Shown: positions 17,674 to 27,069 of the stretch, one piece after another
Position numbering within the stretch: the stretch's first letter is position 1
Layout: every line of letters starts with the position of its first letter
Origin: Pseudoxanthomonas taiwanensis
Lineage (GTDB): Bacteria; Pseudomonadota; Gammaproteobacteria; Xanthomonadales; Xanthomonadaceae
Assembly: GCF_010093135.1 (NCBI RefSeq)
Contig: NZ_PDWK01000028.1
Span: 1-39,922 of the forward strand
Reading direction: 5' to 3'
DNA length: 39,922 nucleotides
Made by a program: the position numbers and the translations under genes
Notes under the pieces: model-generated
Told to the model about the DNA's origin: nothing
What the model saw: only the letters and a program-made list of their open reading frames with translations
Databases searched by the model: none

Positions 17674-17927
17674 GGGCGGGAGTCTCGGCAGGAACAGGAC
17701 GGTGCCCCGGGAGCGGGCGGCACCGGGTCGTGGCCACCCGCGTTCAGCGGATGGCAGCGCGCCAGGCGGCGGACGGCCAGCCAGCTGCCGCGCAGCGGCC
17801 CGTGCGTGGCGATGGCTTCCATCGCATACTCCGAACAGCTCGGCACGAAACGGCAACGCGGGCCGAGCAACGGGCTGACGAAGCGCTTGTACAGGCGCAG
17901 CGCCAGGATGAGCATGCGGGCGATCAC
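17670..17927 (-). CDS. yidD: Membrane protein insertion efficiency factor YidD
   Basis: Small (85 aa) membrane-associated protein that aids YidC-dependent insertion. The family core is complete: [52 protein letters not shown] chose GTG 17927 because it gives the usual N-terminus ([16 protein letters not shown]); ATG 17915 would remove four residues. A TATCAT -10-like box ends 6 nt before the GTG, suggesting a leaderless mRNA. The C-terminal Cys-rich tail after DPVP is variable in the family. In most bacteria yidD lies in rpmH-rnpA-yidD-yidC; here it leads an operon with dihydroorotase and an M23 peptidase. Confidence 0.93.
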   Translation of the reverse strand: MIARMLILALRLYKRFVSPLLGPRCRFVPSCSEYAMEAIATHGPLRGSWLAVRRLARCHPLNAGGHDPVPPAPGAPSCSCRDSRP

Positions 17928-17933
17928 GGGCCC

Positions 17934-17939
17934 ATGATA
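17934..17939 (-). promoter_or_regulatory. Candidate -10 box of the yidD operon
   Basis: TATCAT on the minus strand, then GGGCCC, then GTG of yidD. No -35 with good spacing is visible; the divergent dksA promoter lies about 18 bp away. Confidence 0.4.
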
Positions 17940-17956
17940 CCCGGGGCTGTACAAGG

Positions 17957-17985
17957 TTGCCCCCCGGGGTGGGGTGAGCTATAAA
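17957..17985 (+). promoter_or_regulatory. Promoter of the dksA-like gene
   Basis: TTGCCC (17957-17962), a 17-bp spacer and TATAAA (17980-17985). This is the best sigma-70-like promoter in the window. It would give a leader of about 40 nt before the GTG at 18033. Confidence 0.6.
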
Positions 17986-18032
17986 GGCGCGCTTTCCCGA
18001 GGATCGGGAAAAAAGTGGAGGAACCTTCGTAC

Positions 18033-19148
18033 GTGGCTGCCAAGAAACCCGTCAAGAAGGCCGCCAAGCCGGCCAAGAAGCCTGCCCCTTCCGTGAAGAA
18101 GGCTGTGGCCAAGAAGGCTGTGGAGAAGCCGGCGGCCAAGCCGGCCTCCAAGCCTGCGGTCAAGAAGAAGGCTGCCGCCAAGAAGGCCGTGGCGAAGAAG
18201 ACCCCGGCCAGGAAGGCGACCGCCACCATGCCGGCCGCGACCCGGAAGGCCGCCAAGAAGGTCGAGGCCAAGAAGGTCGTGGCGAAGAAGACCGCCACGA
18301 CGGTCAAGCCGGCGGCGAAGAAGGTCGCCAGGCCGGCGCCCGCCAAGACCACCGCCACCCGGACGGCGTCGGCCAGGAAGGCCGCCGAGACCCGTCCGGC
18401 GAAGAAGGCGGCGGCTCCGGCTCCGGCCGAAACCGCCGTCACCAAGCGTGTTTCCACTACCGCCGCCGAACGGCCCACCGGCCGCAAGGAGGCATCGCAG
18501 TCCGCCGCCGCGACCCCGGCTCCCGCGAGTCCGGCGCCGACGGGCCCGGCCGTCGAAACCCCACAAGAAAAGCCTGTGCCTGCAACGAAATCCCCCAGCA
18601 ACACCTCCGCCAAGCCCGTGCCCGAGGCGCCCCACCACGGCAAGGTCGCCGTGGCCGTCTCCCCGAAGGCTGAGACGTCCGCGCCGGCGCCGGCCAAGCG
18701 CCTGGTCATCGAGTACCAGATCGACGAGGCCACCGGCCGTCCCATCCTCCCGCCGGGCTACAAGCCCTCGCCGGAGGAGGAGTACATGAACCCGCTGCAG
18801 CAGGAGTACTTCCGCCAGCGCCTGCTGCAGTGGCGCGCCGAGCTGGTCGAGGAGTCCAAGCAGACCATCGAGAACCTGCGCGAGGAGGTCCGCGACATCG
18901 GCGACGAGGCCGAGCGCGCCACCCGCGAGACCGAGAACTCGCTGGAGCTGCGCACCCGCGACCGCTACCGCAAGCTGATCGCCAAGATCGACAGCACGCT
19001 CAAGCGCCTGGAGGCCGGCGACTACGGCTACTGCGTGGACACCGGCGAGGAGATCGGCCTGGAGCGCCTGGAGGCGCGCCTGACCGCCGAGCGCACCATC
19101 GACGCCCAGGAGCGCTGGGAGCACATGCAGAAGCAGCAGGGCGAATAA
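18033..19148 (+). CDS. dksA: DksA-family RNA polymerase-binding regulator with lysine/alanine-rich tail
   Basis: DksA binds the RNA polymerase secondary channel and acts with ppGpp. This 371-aa protein has a histone-H1-like tail of about 220 residues ([17 protein letters not shown] repeats), then a DksA core that aligns with E. coli at a constant offset of 220. The coiled-coil tip reads D291-EAE-RA, with Glu where E. coli has D74. The zinc site is C334-x2-T337 and T355-x2-A358, so three of four Cys are gone, as in zinc-independent DksA types. GGAGGAA at 18017-18023 fixes the GTG start at 18033. The tail probably binds DNA or RNA (inference). Single gene with its own promoter and terminator. 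Confidence 0.92.
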   Translation: MAAKKPVKKAAKPAKKPAPSVKKAVAKKAVEKPAAKPASKPAVKKKAAAKKAVAKKTPARKATATMPAATRKAAKKVEAKKVVAKKTATTVKPAAKKVARPAPAKTTATRTASARKAAETRPAKKAAAPAPAETAVTKRVSTTAAERPTGRKEASQSAAATPAPASPAPTGPAVETPQEKPVPATKSPSNTSAKPVPEAPHHGKVAVAVSPKAETSAPAPAKRLVIEYQIDEATGRPILPPGYKPSPEEEYMNPLQQEYFRQRLLQWRAELVEESKQTIENLREEVRDIGDEAERATRETENSLELRTRDRYRKLIAKIDSTLKRLEAGDYGYCVDTGEEIGLERLEARLTAERTIDAQERWEHMQKQQGE

Positions 19149-19175
19149 GCCCGGCCGCACGCTCCATGTGCCCGA

Positions 19176-19206
19176 CGAAGCCCGCCTCCGGCGGGCTTCG
19201 CTTTTT
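19176..19206 (+). terminator. Intrinsic terminator of the dksA-like gene
   Basis: Perfect 11-bp stem CGAAGCCCGCC, loop TCC, GGCGGGCTTCG, followed by CTTTTT. It starts 28 nt after the stop. On the other strand the hairpin has no T-run, so it mainly serves the plus strand. Confidence 0.92.
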
Positions 19207-19224
19207 CCGGCCGGTTCCCGGCCC

Positions 19225-19665
19225 TCAGGCCAGGGCGGAGCGGGCGCTGTCGCGGATGAAGCCCAGCAGCGCGGCCAGGCCGTTGCTGCGGGTGGGCGAC
19301 AGGTGCCTGGCCAGACCGATGTCGGCGATGTAGTCCGGTTCGGTGGCCAGGATCTCCTCGGCCGGGCGCCCGGAGTACACGCGCAGGGCCAGGTAGATCA
19401 GGCCGGAGACGATGGCCGAGTCGCTGGCGGCGTGGAACTCCAGCCGCTCGCGGTTGCCCTGCGGCACGATCCAGACCATGGACTGGCAGCCGTGCAGGCG
19501 GTGCTCCTCGGTTTTCCACTGCTCGGGAAACGGCGGCAGCTTGCGGCCCAGGTCGATCAGGTACTGGTAGCGCGCGGACCAGTCGGAGAAGAACGCGAAT
19601 TCGTCGCGGATGGCCTGCTGGGCCTGCGCGGCGGTGGGTTCGAGGGGGAAGGGGCTGGTGGTCAC
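19225..19665 (-). CDS. sufE: SufE-family cysteine desulfuration protein
   Basis: Sulfur acceptor that takes persulfide from a cysteine desulfurase (SufS or CsdA) for Fe-S cluster assembly, 146 aa. The active-site cysteine C60 is in EEHRLHGCQSMVW, followed by the family's DSAIVSGLIYLALRVYSG and the C-terminal LSPTRSNGLAALLGFI. I took GTG 19665 (MTTSPFPLEPTAAQ) as start because it gives the usual length; there is no ATG in a suitable place. It lies 101 bp after cysS on the same strand and may share its transcript. No other suf genes are in the window. Confidence 0.92.
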   Translation of the reverse strand: MTTSPFPLEPTAAQAQQAIRDEFAFFSDWSARYQYLIDLGRKLPPFPEQWKTEEHRLHGCQSMVWIVPQGNRERLEFHAASDSAIVSGLIYLALRVYSGRPAEEILATEPDYIADIGLARHLSPTRSNGLAALLGFIRDSARSALA

Positions 19666-19766
19666 TGGCTTCTCGTTGGTGGTGGCGGCCGTCCTGGCCC
19701 GTGCCGCGGGGCACGGAGGCCCGGCCTTCCCTGGCGGGCGGACGCGGGTGCGGCCAGGCGCCGCGG

Positions 19767-21143
<1,377 letters not shown>

Positions 21144-21174
21144 CGGCAATCGCGGCAAGGGGTGCGAACAGGCC

Positions 21175-21180
21175 ATTCTA
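21175..21180 (-). promoter_or_regulatory. Candidate -10 box of cysS
   Basis: TAGAAT on the minus strand followed by GGCC, about 31 nt before the cysS ATG. The same TAGAATGGC string is found before epmB and the MFS gene. Confidence 0.45.
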
Positions 21181-21311
21181 ACGCGGGCGGCGCGCGGGCC
21201 GGCCGCGTGCCGCGCGGCCGGCCCGCGCCACGCTCGACGGCAGGGTACGGTTCAGCCGGCCGCGGGCGGGCGCGCCTAAACTGCCGGCCTGCATTGAGGT
21301 GCCCGGTACCG

Positions 21312-21878
21312 ATGCTCCGACTCCCGAAATACCCGCTGCTGGCCCTGGCGTGCTGCGCCGCGCATCCGGCTTGGGCCGCGGACAGGCCGGAGGCGGCGCA
21401 GGAGGTCCCGCAGATCCGCGTGGTGCCGGCCGAGAACGTCAAGATCGACTACGCCCAGGTGTTGCGGGTGGAACCGGTCTACCAGACCCTGCGCGCCACC
21501 CGCACCGAGGAGCGCTGCGACCCGGAGCCGGCGCCGCAGGCCGGGCAGGCGCGGCAGGAGGCCCGGGAGGAGGCCCGGGAGGAGGGGCTGTGGTCGCGCA
21601 TGGTCGAGTCGGTCCGCTCGGTGTTCGGCGGTTCCGGCGCCGCGGAGCCCGAGCCGGCCCCGCCGTCGCCGCCCCCGCAGACGCGCCAGAACTGCCGCAT
21701 CGTCCAGGTGGACCGCGAGTTCCAGCGGCCGATCGCCTACGACGTGGACTACGTCTACAAGGGCACCAAGTACCGCTCCCGGCTGGCCGAGGACCCGGGT
21801 AACCGCCTGCGGGTCCGGGTCTCGGTGACCCCGTACGTGCCCGAGGCCCAGGCCCGCCCCCAGCAGGCCAACCCGTAG
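21312..21878 (+). CDS. Secreted YcfJ-like protein lacking the glycine zipper
   Basis: A 188-aa exported protein of unknown function. The signal peptide is MLRLPKYPLLALACCAAHPAWA. The mature N-terminus (VKIDYAQVLRVEPVYQTL) and the C-terminus (YDVDYVYKGTKYRSRL, DPGNRLRVRVSV) match the ends of YcfJ / glycine-zipper 2TM proteins. The central glycine-zipper membrane hairpin is missing; in its place are an Arg/Glu-rich stretch (QARQEAREEAREEGLW) and a Pro-rich linker. Two cysteines flank this insert (ERCD and QNCR) and could form a disulfide. A TAAACT box lies at 21277-21282. Divergent from cysS; its stop is 50 bp before the arg leader frame. Confidence 0.75.
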   Translation: MLRLPKYPLLALACCAAHPAWAADRPEAAQEVPQIRVVPAENVKIDYAQVLRVEPVYQTLRATRTEERCDPEPAPQAGQARQEAREEAREEGLWSRMVESVRSVFGGSGAAEPEPAPPSPPPQTRQNCRIVQVDREFQRPIAYDVDYVYKGTKYRSRLAEDPGNRLRVRVSVTPYVPEAQARPQQANP

Positions 21879-21885
21879 ACCTTCG

Positions 21886-21891
21886 CATACT
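21886..21891 (+). promoter_or_regulatory. Candidate -10 box of the arg operon leader
   Basis: CATACT, 37 nt upstream of the leader-peptide ATG. No convincing -35 box is present, so the promoter assignment is weak. If correct, the leader transcript to the end of the terminator would be about 180 nt, the usual size of attenuator leaders. Confidence 0.3.
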
Positions 21892-21928
21892 TGCGCCCCG
21901 CGCGCCTGCGTGCGAGGATGGGCGACCC

Positions 21929-22030
21929 ATGAACACCGACCTGCAGCCGCACGCCGCCAGCGCCGCCCGGATGGCCTCCGGGATGACCTCGCGCGCGCGC
22001 CGACCGGAATCCTGCTTTCCTGCTGGGTGA
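21929..22030 (+). CDS. Putative arginine-operon leader peptide (33 aa)
   Basis: Short open frame starting MNTDLQPHAASAARMASG with Arg codons at positions 14, 22, 24 and 25 (CGG, CGC, CGC, CGA). The last three lie within four codons, in TSRARRPE. GAGG lies 11 nt before the ATG. The TGA stop is 28 nt before an intrinsic terminator, and the codons for the last residues contain the strand complementary to the terminator's 5' arm. Size, clustered regulatory codons and position fit the leader peptide of a ribosome-mediated attenuator sensing arginyl-tRNA. There is no homology evidence, and GC-rich DNA encodes Arg often, so translation is a hypothesis. Confidence 0.5.
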   Translation: MNTDLQPHAASAARMASGMTSRARRPESCFPAG

Positions 22031-22063
22031 CCGGAGTGCCGTGCTGTCCGCCGAAGACCCAGC
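22022..22063 (+). promoter_or_regulatory. Putative antiterminator hairpin of the arg leader
   Basis: GCTGGGT (22022-22028) is exactly complementary to ACCCAGC (22057-22063), the 5' arm of the following terminator. The pairing can be extended by CCT (22019-22021) with AGG (22067-22069) across a 3-nt bulge, and by CGGA/TCCG (22032-22035 with 22047-22050) inside the loop. It excludes terminator formation. The upstream strand covers the leader's last codons and the first base of its stop. Confidence 0.5.
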
Positions 22064-22080
22064 CCCAGGCTGGGTTTTTT
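22058..22080 (+). terminator. Intrinsic terminator/attenuator upstream of the arg operon
   Basis: CCCAGCC, loop CCA, GGCTGGG, then TTTTTT. A perfect 7-bp stem with T6, ending 86 nt before the argF' ATG. It is placed to stop transcription before the arginine genes; it could alternatively be only the terminator of the upstream secreted-protein gene, 180 nt earlier. Confidence 0.85.
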
Positions 22081-22166
22081 CGTTTCCGGGGCCCGGGGAA
22101 GGTTTCAACCGCAAAAGATCCGAACAACGCCAGGCCTGACGGGGCCGACACCGCAAGGAACCAACC

Positions 22167-23171
22167 ATGCCCAAGCACTTCCTCAACACTCAGGACTGGA
22201 GCCGCGCCGAGCTGGACGCGCTGCTGGCGCAGGCCGCCGAGTTCAAGAAGCACCGCCTGGGCGACCACCTGAAGGGCAAGTCGATCGCGCTGGTGTTCTT
22301 CAACCCGTCCATGCGGACCCGCACCAGCTTCGAGCTGGGCGCCTTCCAGCTGGGCGGCCACGCCATCGTCCTGCAGCCCGGCAAGGACGCCTGGCCGATC
22401 GAGTTCGACCTGGGCACGGTCATGGACGGCGAGGCCGAGGAGCACATCGCCGAGGTGGCGCGGGTGCTGGCCCGCTACGTGGACCTGATCGGCGTGCGCG
22501 CCTTCCCGAAGTTCAAGGACTGGTCCTACGACCGCGAGGACCGCGTGCTCAAGGCCTTCGCGAAGTATTCGACGGTGCCGGTGATCAACATGGAGACGAT
22601 CACCCACCCGTGCCAGGAGCTGGCCCATGCCCTGGCCCTGCAGGAGCACTTCGGCACCACCGACCTGCGCGGCAAGAAGTACGTCCTGACCTGGACCTAC
22701 CACCCGAAGCCGCTGAACACCGCGGTGGCCAACTCCGCCCTGACCATCGCCACCCGCCTGGGCATGGACGTGACCCTGCTGTGCCCGACCCCGGAGTACA
22801 TCCTCGACGAGCGCTACATCGGCTGGGCCAACCAGAACGTGGCCGAAAGCGGCGGCTCCTTCCGCATCAGCCACGACATCGAGGAGGCCTACCGCGGCGC
22901 CGACGTGGTCTATGCCAAGAGCTGGGGCGCGCTGCCGTACTTCGGCAACTGGGAGCCGGAGAAGCCGATCCGCGACCGGTACAAGCACTTCATCGTCGAC
23001 GAGGCCAAGATGGCCCTGACCAACAACGGCGTGTTCAGCCACTGCCTGCCGCTGCGCCGCAACGTCAAGGCCACCGACGCGGTCATGGACTCGCCCAACT
23101 GCATCGCCATCCGGGAGGCCGAAAACCGCCTGCACGTGCAGAAAGCGGTGATGGCCGCCCTGGTGCGCTGA
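22167..23171 (+). CDS. argF': N-acetylornithine carbamoyltransferase
   Basis: Transfers the carbamoyl group to N-acetylornithine, giving N-acetylcitrulline: the arginine route described for Xanthomonas, instead of ornithine carbamoylation. 334 aa. The carbamoyl-phosphate loop is FFNPSMRTRTSFELGAFQL; other conserved parts are VINMETITHPCQELAHALA, YHPKPLNTAVANSAL, the HCLPLRRNVKATD lysine/arginine motif and a C-terminal IAIREAENRLHVQKA. These match the Xanthomonas acetyl-substrate enzyme more closely than OTCase. AAGGA lies upstream of the ATG. First gene of the arginine cluster, 34 bp before argG, and downstream of the putative attenuator. Confidence 0.95.
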   Translation: MPKHFLNTQDWSRAELDALLAQAAEFKKHRLGDHLKGKSIALVFFNPSMRTRTSFELGAFQLGGHAIVLQPGKDAWPIEFDLGTVMDGEAEEHIAEVARVLARYVDLIGVRAFPKFKDWSYDREDRVLKAFAKYSTVPVINMETITHPCQELAHALALQEHFGTTDLRGKKYVLTWTYHPKPLNTAVANSALTIATRLGMDVTLLCPTPEYILDERYIGWANQNVAESGGSFRISHDIEEAYRGADVVYAKSWGALPYFGNWEPEKPIRDRYKHFIVDEAKMALTNNGVFSHCLPLRRNVKATDAVMDSPNCIAIREAENRLHVQKAVMAALVR

Positions 23172-23204
23172 CCGCTCCCCACGCATTCCCACGGAACCTG
23201 TCCC

Positions 23205-24410
23205 ATGAGCAACCCCAACGAATCCCGCGACATCGTCCTGGCCTTCTCCGGCGGCCTGGACACCAGCTTCTGCGTGCCCTACCTGAAGGAGCAGGGCTGG
23301 AACGTGCACACCGTGTTCGCCGACACCGGCGGCGTGGACGCCGAGGAGCGCGCCTACATTGAGCAGCGCGCCGCGGAGCTGGGCGTGGCCAGCCACGTGA
23401 CCGTGGACGGCGCCGCCGCGATCTGGAACGGCTTCGTCAAGCCCTTCGTGTGGGCGGGCGAGGGGTACCAGGGGCAGTATCCGCTGCTGGTTTCCGACCG
23501 CTACCTGATCGTGGACGCCGCGCTCAGGCGCGCCGCCGAGCTGGGCACCAACGCCATCGCCCACGGCTGCACCGGCATGGGCAACGACCAGGTCCGCTTC
23601 GACCTGGCGGTCAAGGCCCAGGGCGACTACCGCATCGTCGCCCCGATCCGCGAGATCCAGAAGCAGCACACCCAGACCCGCGCCTACGAGCAGAAGTACC
23701 TGGAGGAGCGCGGCTTCGAGGTGCGTGCCAAGCAGAAGAGCTACACCATCAACGAGAACCTGCTGGGCGTGACCATGTCCGGCGGCGAGATCGACAAGTG
23801 GGAGGCCCCGGGCGAGGGCGCGCGCGGCTGGTGCGCGCCGCGTTCGGCCTGGCCGACGGAGCCGCTGCGGGTGACCCTGAAGTTCGTCGAGGGCGAGGCG
23901 GTGGAGCTGGACGGCAAGCCGCTGGAGGGCGCCAGGATCCTGGCCCGCCTGAACACCATGTTCGCCCAGTACGGCGTGGGCCGCGGCATCTACACCGGCG
24001 ACACCGTGATCGGGCTGAAGGGCCGCATCGTGTTCGAAGCCCCGGGCCTGACCGCGCTGCTGACCGCGCACCGTGCCCTGGAGGAGGCGGTGCTGACCAA
24101 GCACCAGAACCGCTTCAAGCCGGAGGTGGCGCGCAAGTGGATCGAGCTGGTCTACGAGGGCTTCTACCACGACCCGCTGAAGGCCGACCTGGAGGCCTTC
24201 CTCAAGTCCTCGCAGGCCAAGGTCAACGGCGAGGTGGTGCTGGAGACCCGCGGCGGCCGCGTGGACGCGGTGGCCGTGCGCTCGCCGCACATCCTCAACG
24301 CCAAGGGGGCCACCTACGCCCAGTCGGCCGACTGGGGCGTGGAGGAGGCCGAGGGCTTCATCAAGCTGTTCGGCATGAGCAGCACCCTGTGGGCCGAGGT
24401 CAACCGCTGA
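23205..24410 (+). CDS. argG: Argininosuccinate synthase
   Basis: ATP-dependent condensation of citrulline with aspartate, 401 aa. The N-type ATP pyrophosphatase loop is [17 protein letters not shown]; further conserved parts are [32 protein letters not shown] and the C-terminal [16 protein letters not shown]. In this pathway acetylcitrulline must first be deacetylated, which the next gene does. ATG 23205 follows argF' by 34 bp. A 200-bp gap with a strong hairpin separates it from argE'. Confidence 0.97.
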   Translation: MSNPNESRDIVLAFSGGLDTSFCVPYLKEQGWNVHTVFADTGGVDAEERAYIEQRAAELGVASHVTVDGAAAIWNGFVKPFVWAGEGYQGQYPLLVSDRYLIVDAALRRAAELGTNAIAHGCTGMGNDQVRFDLAVKAQGDYRIVAPIREIQKQHTQTRAYEQKYLEERGFEVRAKQKSYTINENLLGVTMSGGEIDKWEAPGEGARGWCAPRSAWPTEPLRVTLKFVEGEAVELDGKPLEGARILARLNTMFAQYGVGRGIYTGDTVIGLKGRIVFEAPGLTALLTAHRALEEAVLTKHQNRFKPEVARKWIELVYEGFYHDPLKADLEAFLKSSQAKVNGEVVLETRGGRVDAVAVRSPHILNAKGATYAQSADWGVEEAEGFIKLFGMSSTLWAEVNR

Positions 24411-24518
24411 GGCGGACGACCCGGCCCCGGGCACCGTGACCGGGGGCGCCGGGCAACCCGGCGCGGCGGTGACGGCCGGCGGTCCCGTACCGGCACCGGG
24501 GCCCACGATCCCGCACCT

Positions 24519-24554
24519 CCGTTCCGGCCCGGCCGCGGCGCCGGCCCGGAACGG
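24519..24554 (+). repeat. Large inverted repeat between argG and argE'
   Basis: CCGTTCCGGCCCGGC, 6-nt loop, GCCGGCCCGGAACGG: 15 paired positions with one C-C mismatch. It starts 108 nt after the argG stop and ends 56 nt before argE'. No T-run follows, so it is more likely an mRNA-stabilising or processing hairpin, or a REP-like element, than a terminator. The whole 24411-24610 gap has no gene. Confidence 0.7.
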
Positions 24555-24610
24555 CGCACGGCAAGCGCCCGGCACCTCCCGCACCGTGCCGCGGCAACCG
24601 GACCAGACCG

Positions 24611-25705
24611 ATGACCGACCTGCTCGAATTCACCCTCGCGCACCTGGAGAAGCTGGTGTCCTTCGACACCCGCAACCCGCCGCGCGACATCGCCGCCGAA
24701 GGCGGCATCTTCGACTACCTGCGCACGCACCTGCCGGGCTTCCGGGTCGAGGTGGTGGACTACGGCGCCGGCGCGGTGAGCCTGTACGCCGTGCGCGGGA
24801 ACCCGAAGTACCTGTTCAACGTGCACCTGGACACGGTGCCCGACTCGCCGCAGTGGAGTGCCGACCCGCACGTGATGCGCCGCCTGGACGACCGCGTGGT
24901 CGGCCTGGGCGTGTGCGACATCAAGGGCGCGGCCGCCGCGCTGCTGGCCGCGGCCAACGCCGGCCAGGGCGACGCCGCCTTCCTGTTCTCCTCCGACGAG
25001 GAGGCCAACGACCCGCGCTGCATCGCCGCCTTCCTCCGGCGTGGCGTGCCTTACGAGGCGGTGCTGGTGGCCGAGCCGACCCGCTGCGAGGCGGGGCTGG
25101 CCCACCGTGGCATCTCCTCGGTGCTGATGCGCTTCGCCGGCCGCGCCGGCCACGCCTCGGCGGCCCTGGATCCGTCCGCCAGCGCCCTGCACCAGGCGGT
25201 GGAGTGGGGCCACCGGGCGCTGGCGCACGTGCAGTCGCTGGCGCACGCGCGCTTCGGCGGCTTGACCGGCCTGCGCTTCAACATCGGCCGCATCGAGGGC
25301 GGGATCAAGGCCAACGTGATCGCTCCGGCCGCCGAGCTGCGCTTCAACTTCCGGCCGCTGCCGTCCATGGACATCGACGGCCTGCTGGCCACCTTCGCCG
25401 GCCTCGCCGAGCCGGCGCCGGCCCATTTCGAGGAGACCTTCCGCGGCCCGAGCCTGCCGGCCGGCGACGTGTCCCGCGCCGAGGAGCGCCGCCTGGCCGC
25501 GCGCGACGTGGCCGACGCGCTGGAGCTGCCGGTGGGCAACGCCGTGGACTTCTGGACCGAGGCCTCGCTGTTCTCCGCCGCCGGCTACACCGCGCTGGTG
25601 TACGGCCCGGGCGACATCGCCCAGGCGCACACCGCCGACGAGTTCGTCACCCTGGACCAGCTGCGCCGCTACGCCGAATCGGTCCACCGCATCATCAACC
25701 GCTAG
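24611..25705 (+). CDS. argE': N-acetylcitrulline deacetylase (M20 family)
   Basis: Metal-dependent deacetylase of 364 aa that in Xanthomonas converts N-acetylcitrulline to citrulline. The M20 motifs are [11 protein letters not shown], the metal-bridging [22 protein letters not shown] with the catalytic and metal-binding acids, and [14 protein letters not shown]. The dimerisation domain follows at about residues 165-280, and the terminal metal His lies in [12 protein letters not shown]. Its position between argG and argB/A supports acetylcitrulline rather than acetylornithine as substrate; this rests on the neighbouring acetylornithine carbamoyltransferase and known work on the Xanthomonas enzyme. 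Confidence 0.94.
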   Translation: MTDLLEFTLAHLEKLVSFDTRNPPRDIAAEGGIFDYLRTHLPGFRVEVVDYGAGAVSLYAVRGNPKYLFNVHLDTVPDSPQWSADPHVMRRLDDRVVGLGVCDIKGAAAALLAAANAGQGDAAFLFSSDEEANDPRCIAAFLRRGVPYEAVLVAEPTRCEAGLAHRGISSVLMRFAGRAGHASAALDPSASALHQAVEWGHRALAHVQSLAHARFGGLTGLRFNIGRIEGGIKANVIAPAAELRFNFRPLPSMDIDGLLATFAGLAEPAPAHFEETFRGPSLPAGDVSRAEERRLAARDVADALELPVGNAVDFWTEASLFSAAGYTALVYGPGDIAQAHTADEFVTLDQLRRYAESVHRIINR

Positions 25706-25748
25706 CGCCACACGCACCGCTTCCCGCACCCCTTTCCCGACCACGCCC

Positions 25749-27068
25749 ATGCAAGCCCACCTGCAGACCCGCCAGACCATCATCCGCCTGCTCTCCAGCA
25801 TGGCCAGCGCCAAGGAGATCAGCCAGTACCTCAAGCGCTTCTCCCAGCTGGACGCCAAGCGCTTCGCCGTGGTCAAGGTCGGCGGCGCGGTGCTGCGCGA
25901 CGACCTGGAGGCGCTGACCTCCTCGCTGGCGTTCCTGCAGCAGGTGGGCCTGACCCCGATCGTGGTGCATGGCGCCGGCCCGCAGCTGGACGAGAAGCTG
26001 GCCGCCGCCGGCATCGAGAAGAAGACGGTCAACGGCCTGCGCGTGACCACGCCGGAGGCGCTGGCGATCGTCCGCCGGGTGTTCCTGGAGTCCAACCTGA
26101 AGCTGGTCGAGGCCCTGCAGCAGGCCGGTGCGCGCGCCACCTCCATCACCGGCGGCGTGTTCGAGGCCGACTACCTGGACCGCGACACCTACGGCCTGGT
26201 GGGCGAGGTGAAGGCGGTCAACCTGGGGCCGATCGAGGCCAGCCTGCAGGCCGGCTCGATCCCGGTCATCGCCAGCCTGGGCGAGACTGCCGGCGGCCAG
26301 ATCCTCAACGTCAACGCCGACTTCTCGGCCAACGAGCTGGTGCAGGTGCTGCAGCCGTACAAGATCATCTTCCTCACCGGCACCGGCGGCCTGCTGGACG
26401 AGAAGGGCAAGGTGATCGAGTCCATCAACCTGTCCACCGAGTACGAGCACCTGATGGCGCAGCCGTGGATCAACGGCGGCATGCGGGTGAAGCTGGAGCA
26501 GATCAAGACGCTGCTGGACAGGCTGCCGCTGGAGTCCTCGGTGTCCATCACCCGCCCGGCGGACCTGGCCAAGGAGCTGTTCACCCACAAGGGGTCCGGC
26601 ACCCTGGTCCGGCGCGGCGAGAAGGTGCTGCGCGCCACCGCCTGGGACCAGCTGGACCTGGCCCGGTTGCGCGCCCTGATCGAGTCCAGCTTCGGCCGCA
26701 CCCTGGTGGGCGACTACTTCGAGCGCACCCGCCTGCTGCGCGCCTACGTCAGCGAGAATTACCGCGCCGCGGTGATCCTCACCGACGAGGCCGAGGGTGT
26801 GTACCTGGACAAGTTCGCGGTGCTGGAGGAGGCGCAGGGCGAGGGCCTGGGCCGGGCCGTGTGGCAGGTGATGCGCGAGGAGACCCCGTCGCTGTTCTGG
26901 CGCTCGCGCCACGGCAACCCGGTCAACCACTTCTACTACGCCGAGTCCGACGGCTGCTACAAGCAGGAGCGCTGGAAGGTGTTCTGGTACGGCATGGACG
27001 GCGGCTTCGAGCAGATTGCCCGCTGCGTGGCACACTGCGGCACCCGGGCACCGACCCTGGAGGGCTGA
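25749..27068 (+). CDS. argA/B: Bifunctional N-acetylglutamate synthase/kinase
   Basis: Fusion of an amino-acid kinase domain and a GNAT-like acetyltransferase domain, 439 aa, carrying out the first two arginine steps. This is the vertebrate-like NAGS/K known from Xanthomonas. The kinase half (about 35-285) has [44 protein letters not shown] and [14 protein letters not shown]. The C-terminal half (about 290-439) has [34 protein letters not shown] and [13 protein letters not shown]. Arginine feedback on this enzyme is expected from the family. The stop lies 1 bp before the next ATG. Confidence 0.95.
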   Translation: MQAHLQTRQTIIRLLSSMASAKEISQYLKRFSQLDAKRFAVVKVGGAVLRDDLEALTSSLAFLQQVGLTPIVVHGAGPQLDEKLAAAGIEKKTVNGLRVTTPEALAIVRRVFLESNLKLVEALQQAGARATSITGGVFEADYLDRDTYGLVGEVKAVNLGPIEASLQAGSIPVIASLGETAGGQILNVNADFSANELVQVLQPYKIIFLTGTGGLLDEKGKVIESINLSTEYEHLMAQPWINGGMRVKLEQIKTLLDRLPLESSVSITRPADLAKELFTHKGSGTLVRRGEKVLRATAWDQLDLARLRALIESSFGRTLVGDYFERTRLLRAYVSENYRAAVILTDEAEGVYLDKFAVLEEAQGEGLGRAVWQVMREETPSLFWRSRHGNPVNHFYYAESDGCYKQERWKVFWYGMDGGFEQIARCVAHCGTRAPTLEG

Positions 27069-27069
27069 G

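Noticed and set aside
18040-18400. Repeated AAGAAGGCC-like DNA in the dksA gene as a tandem-repeat element
   Set aside because: The repetition comes from Lys/Ala codons of the protein tail and is irregular; not an independent DNA repeat.
21879-22166. ArgR box in the arg leader
   Set aside because: No AT-rich TGAAT-type palindrome is visible in this region.
21276-24584. 1102-codon minus-strand frame opposite argF' and argG
   Set aside because: Repetitive His/Val/Gln-rich composition and no recognisable domain; a shadow of the arg genes.
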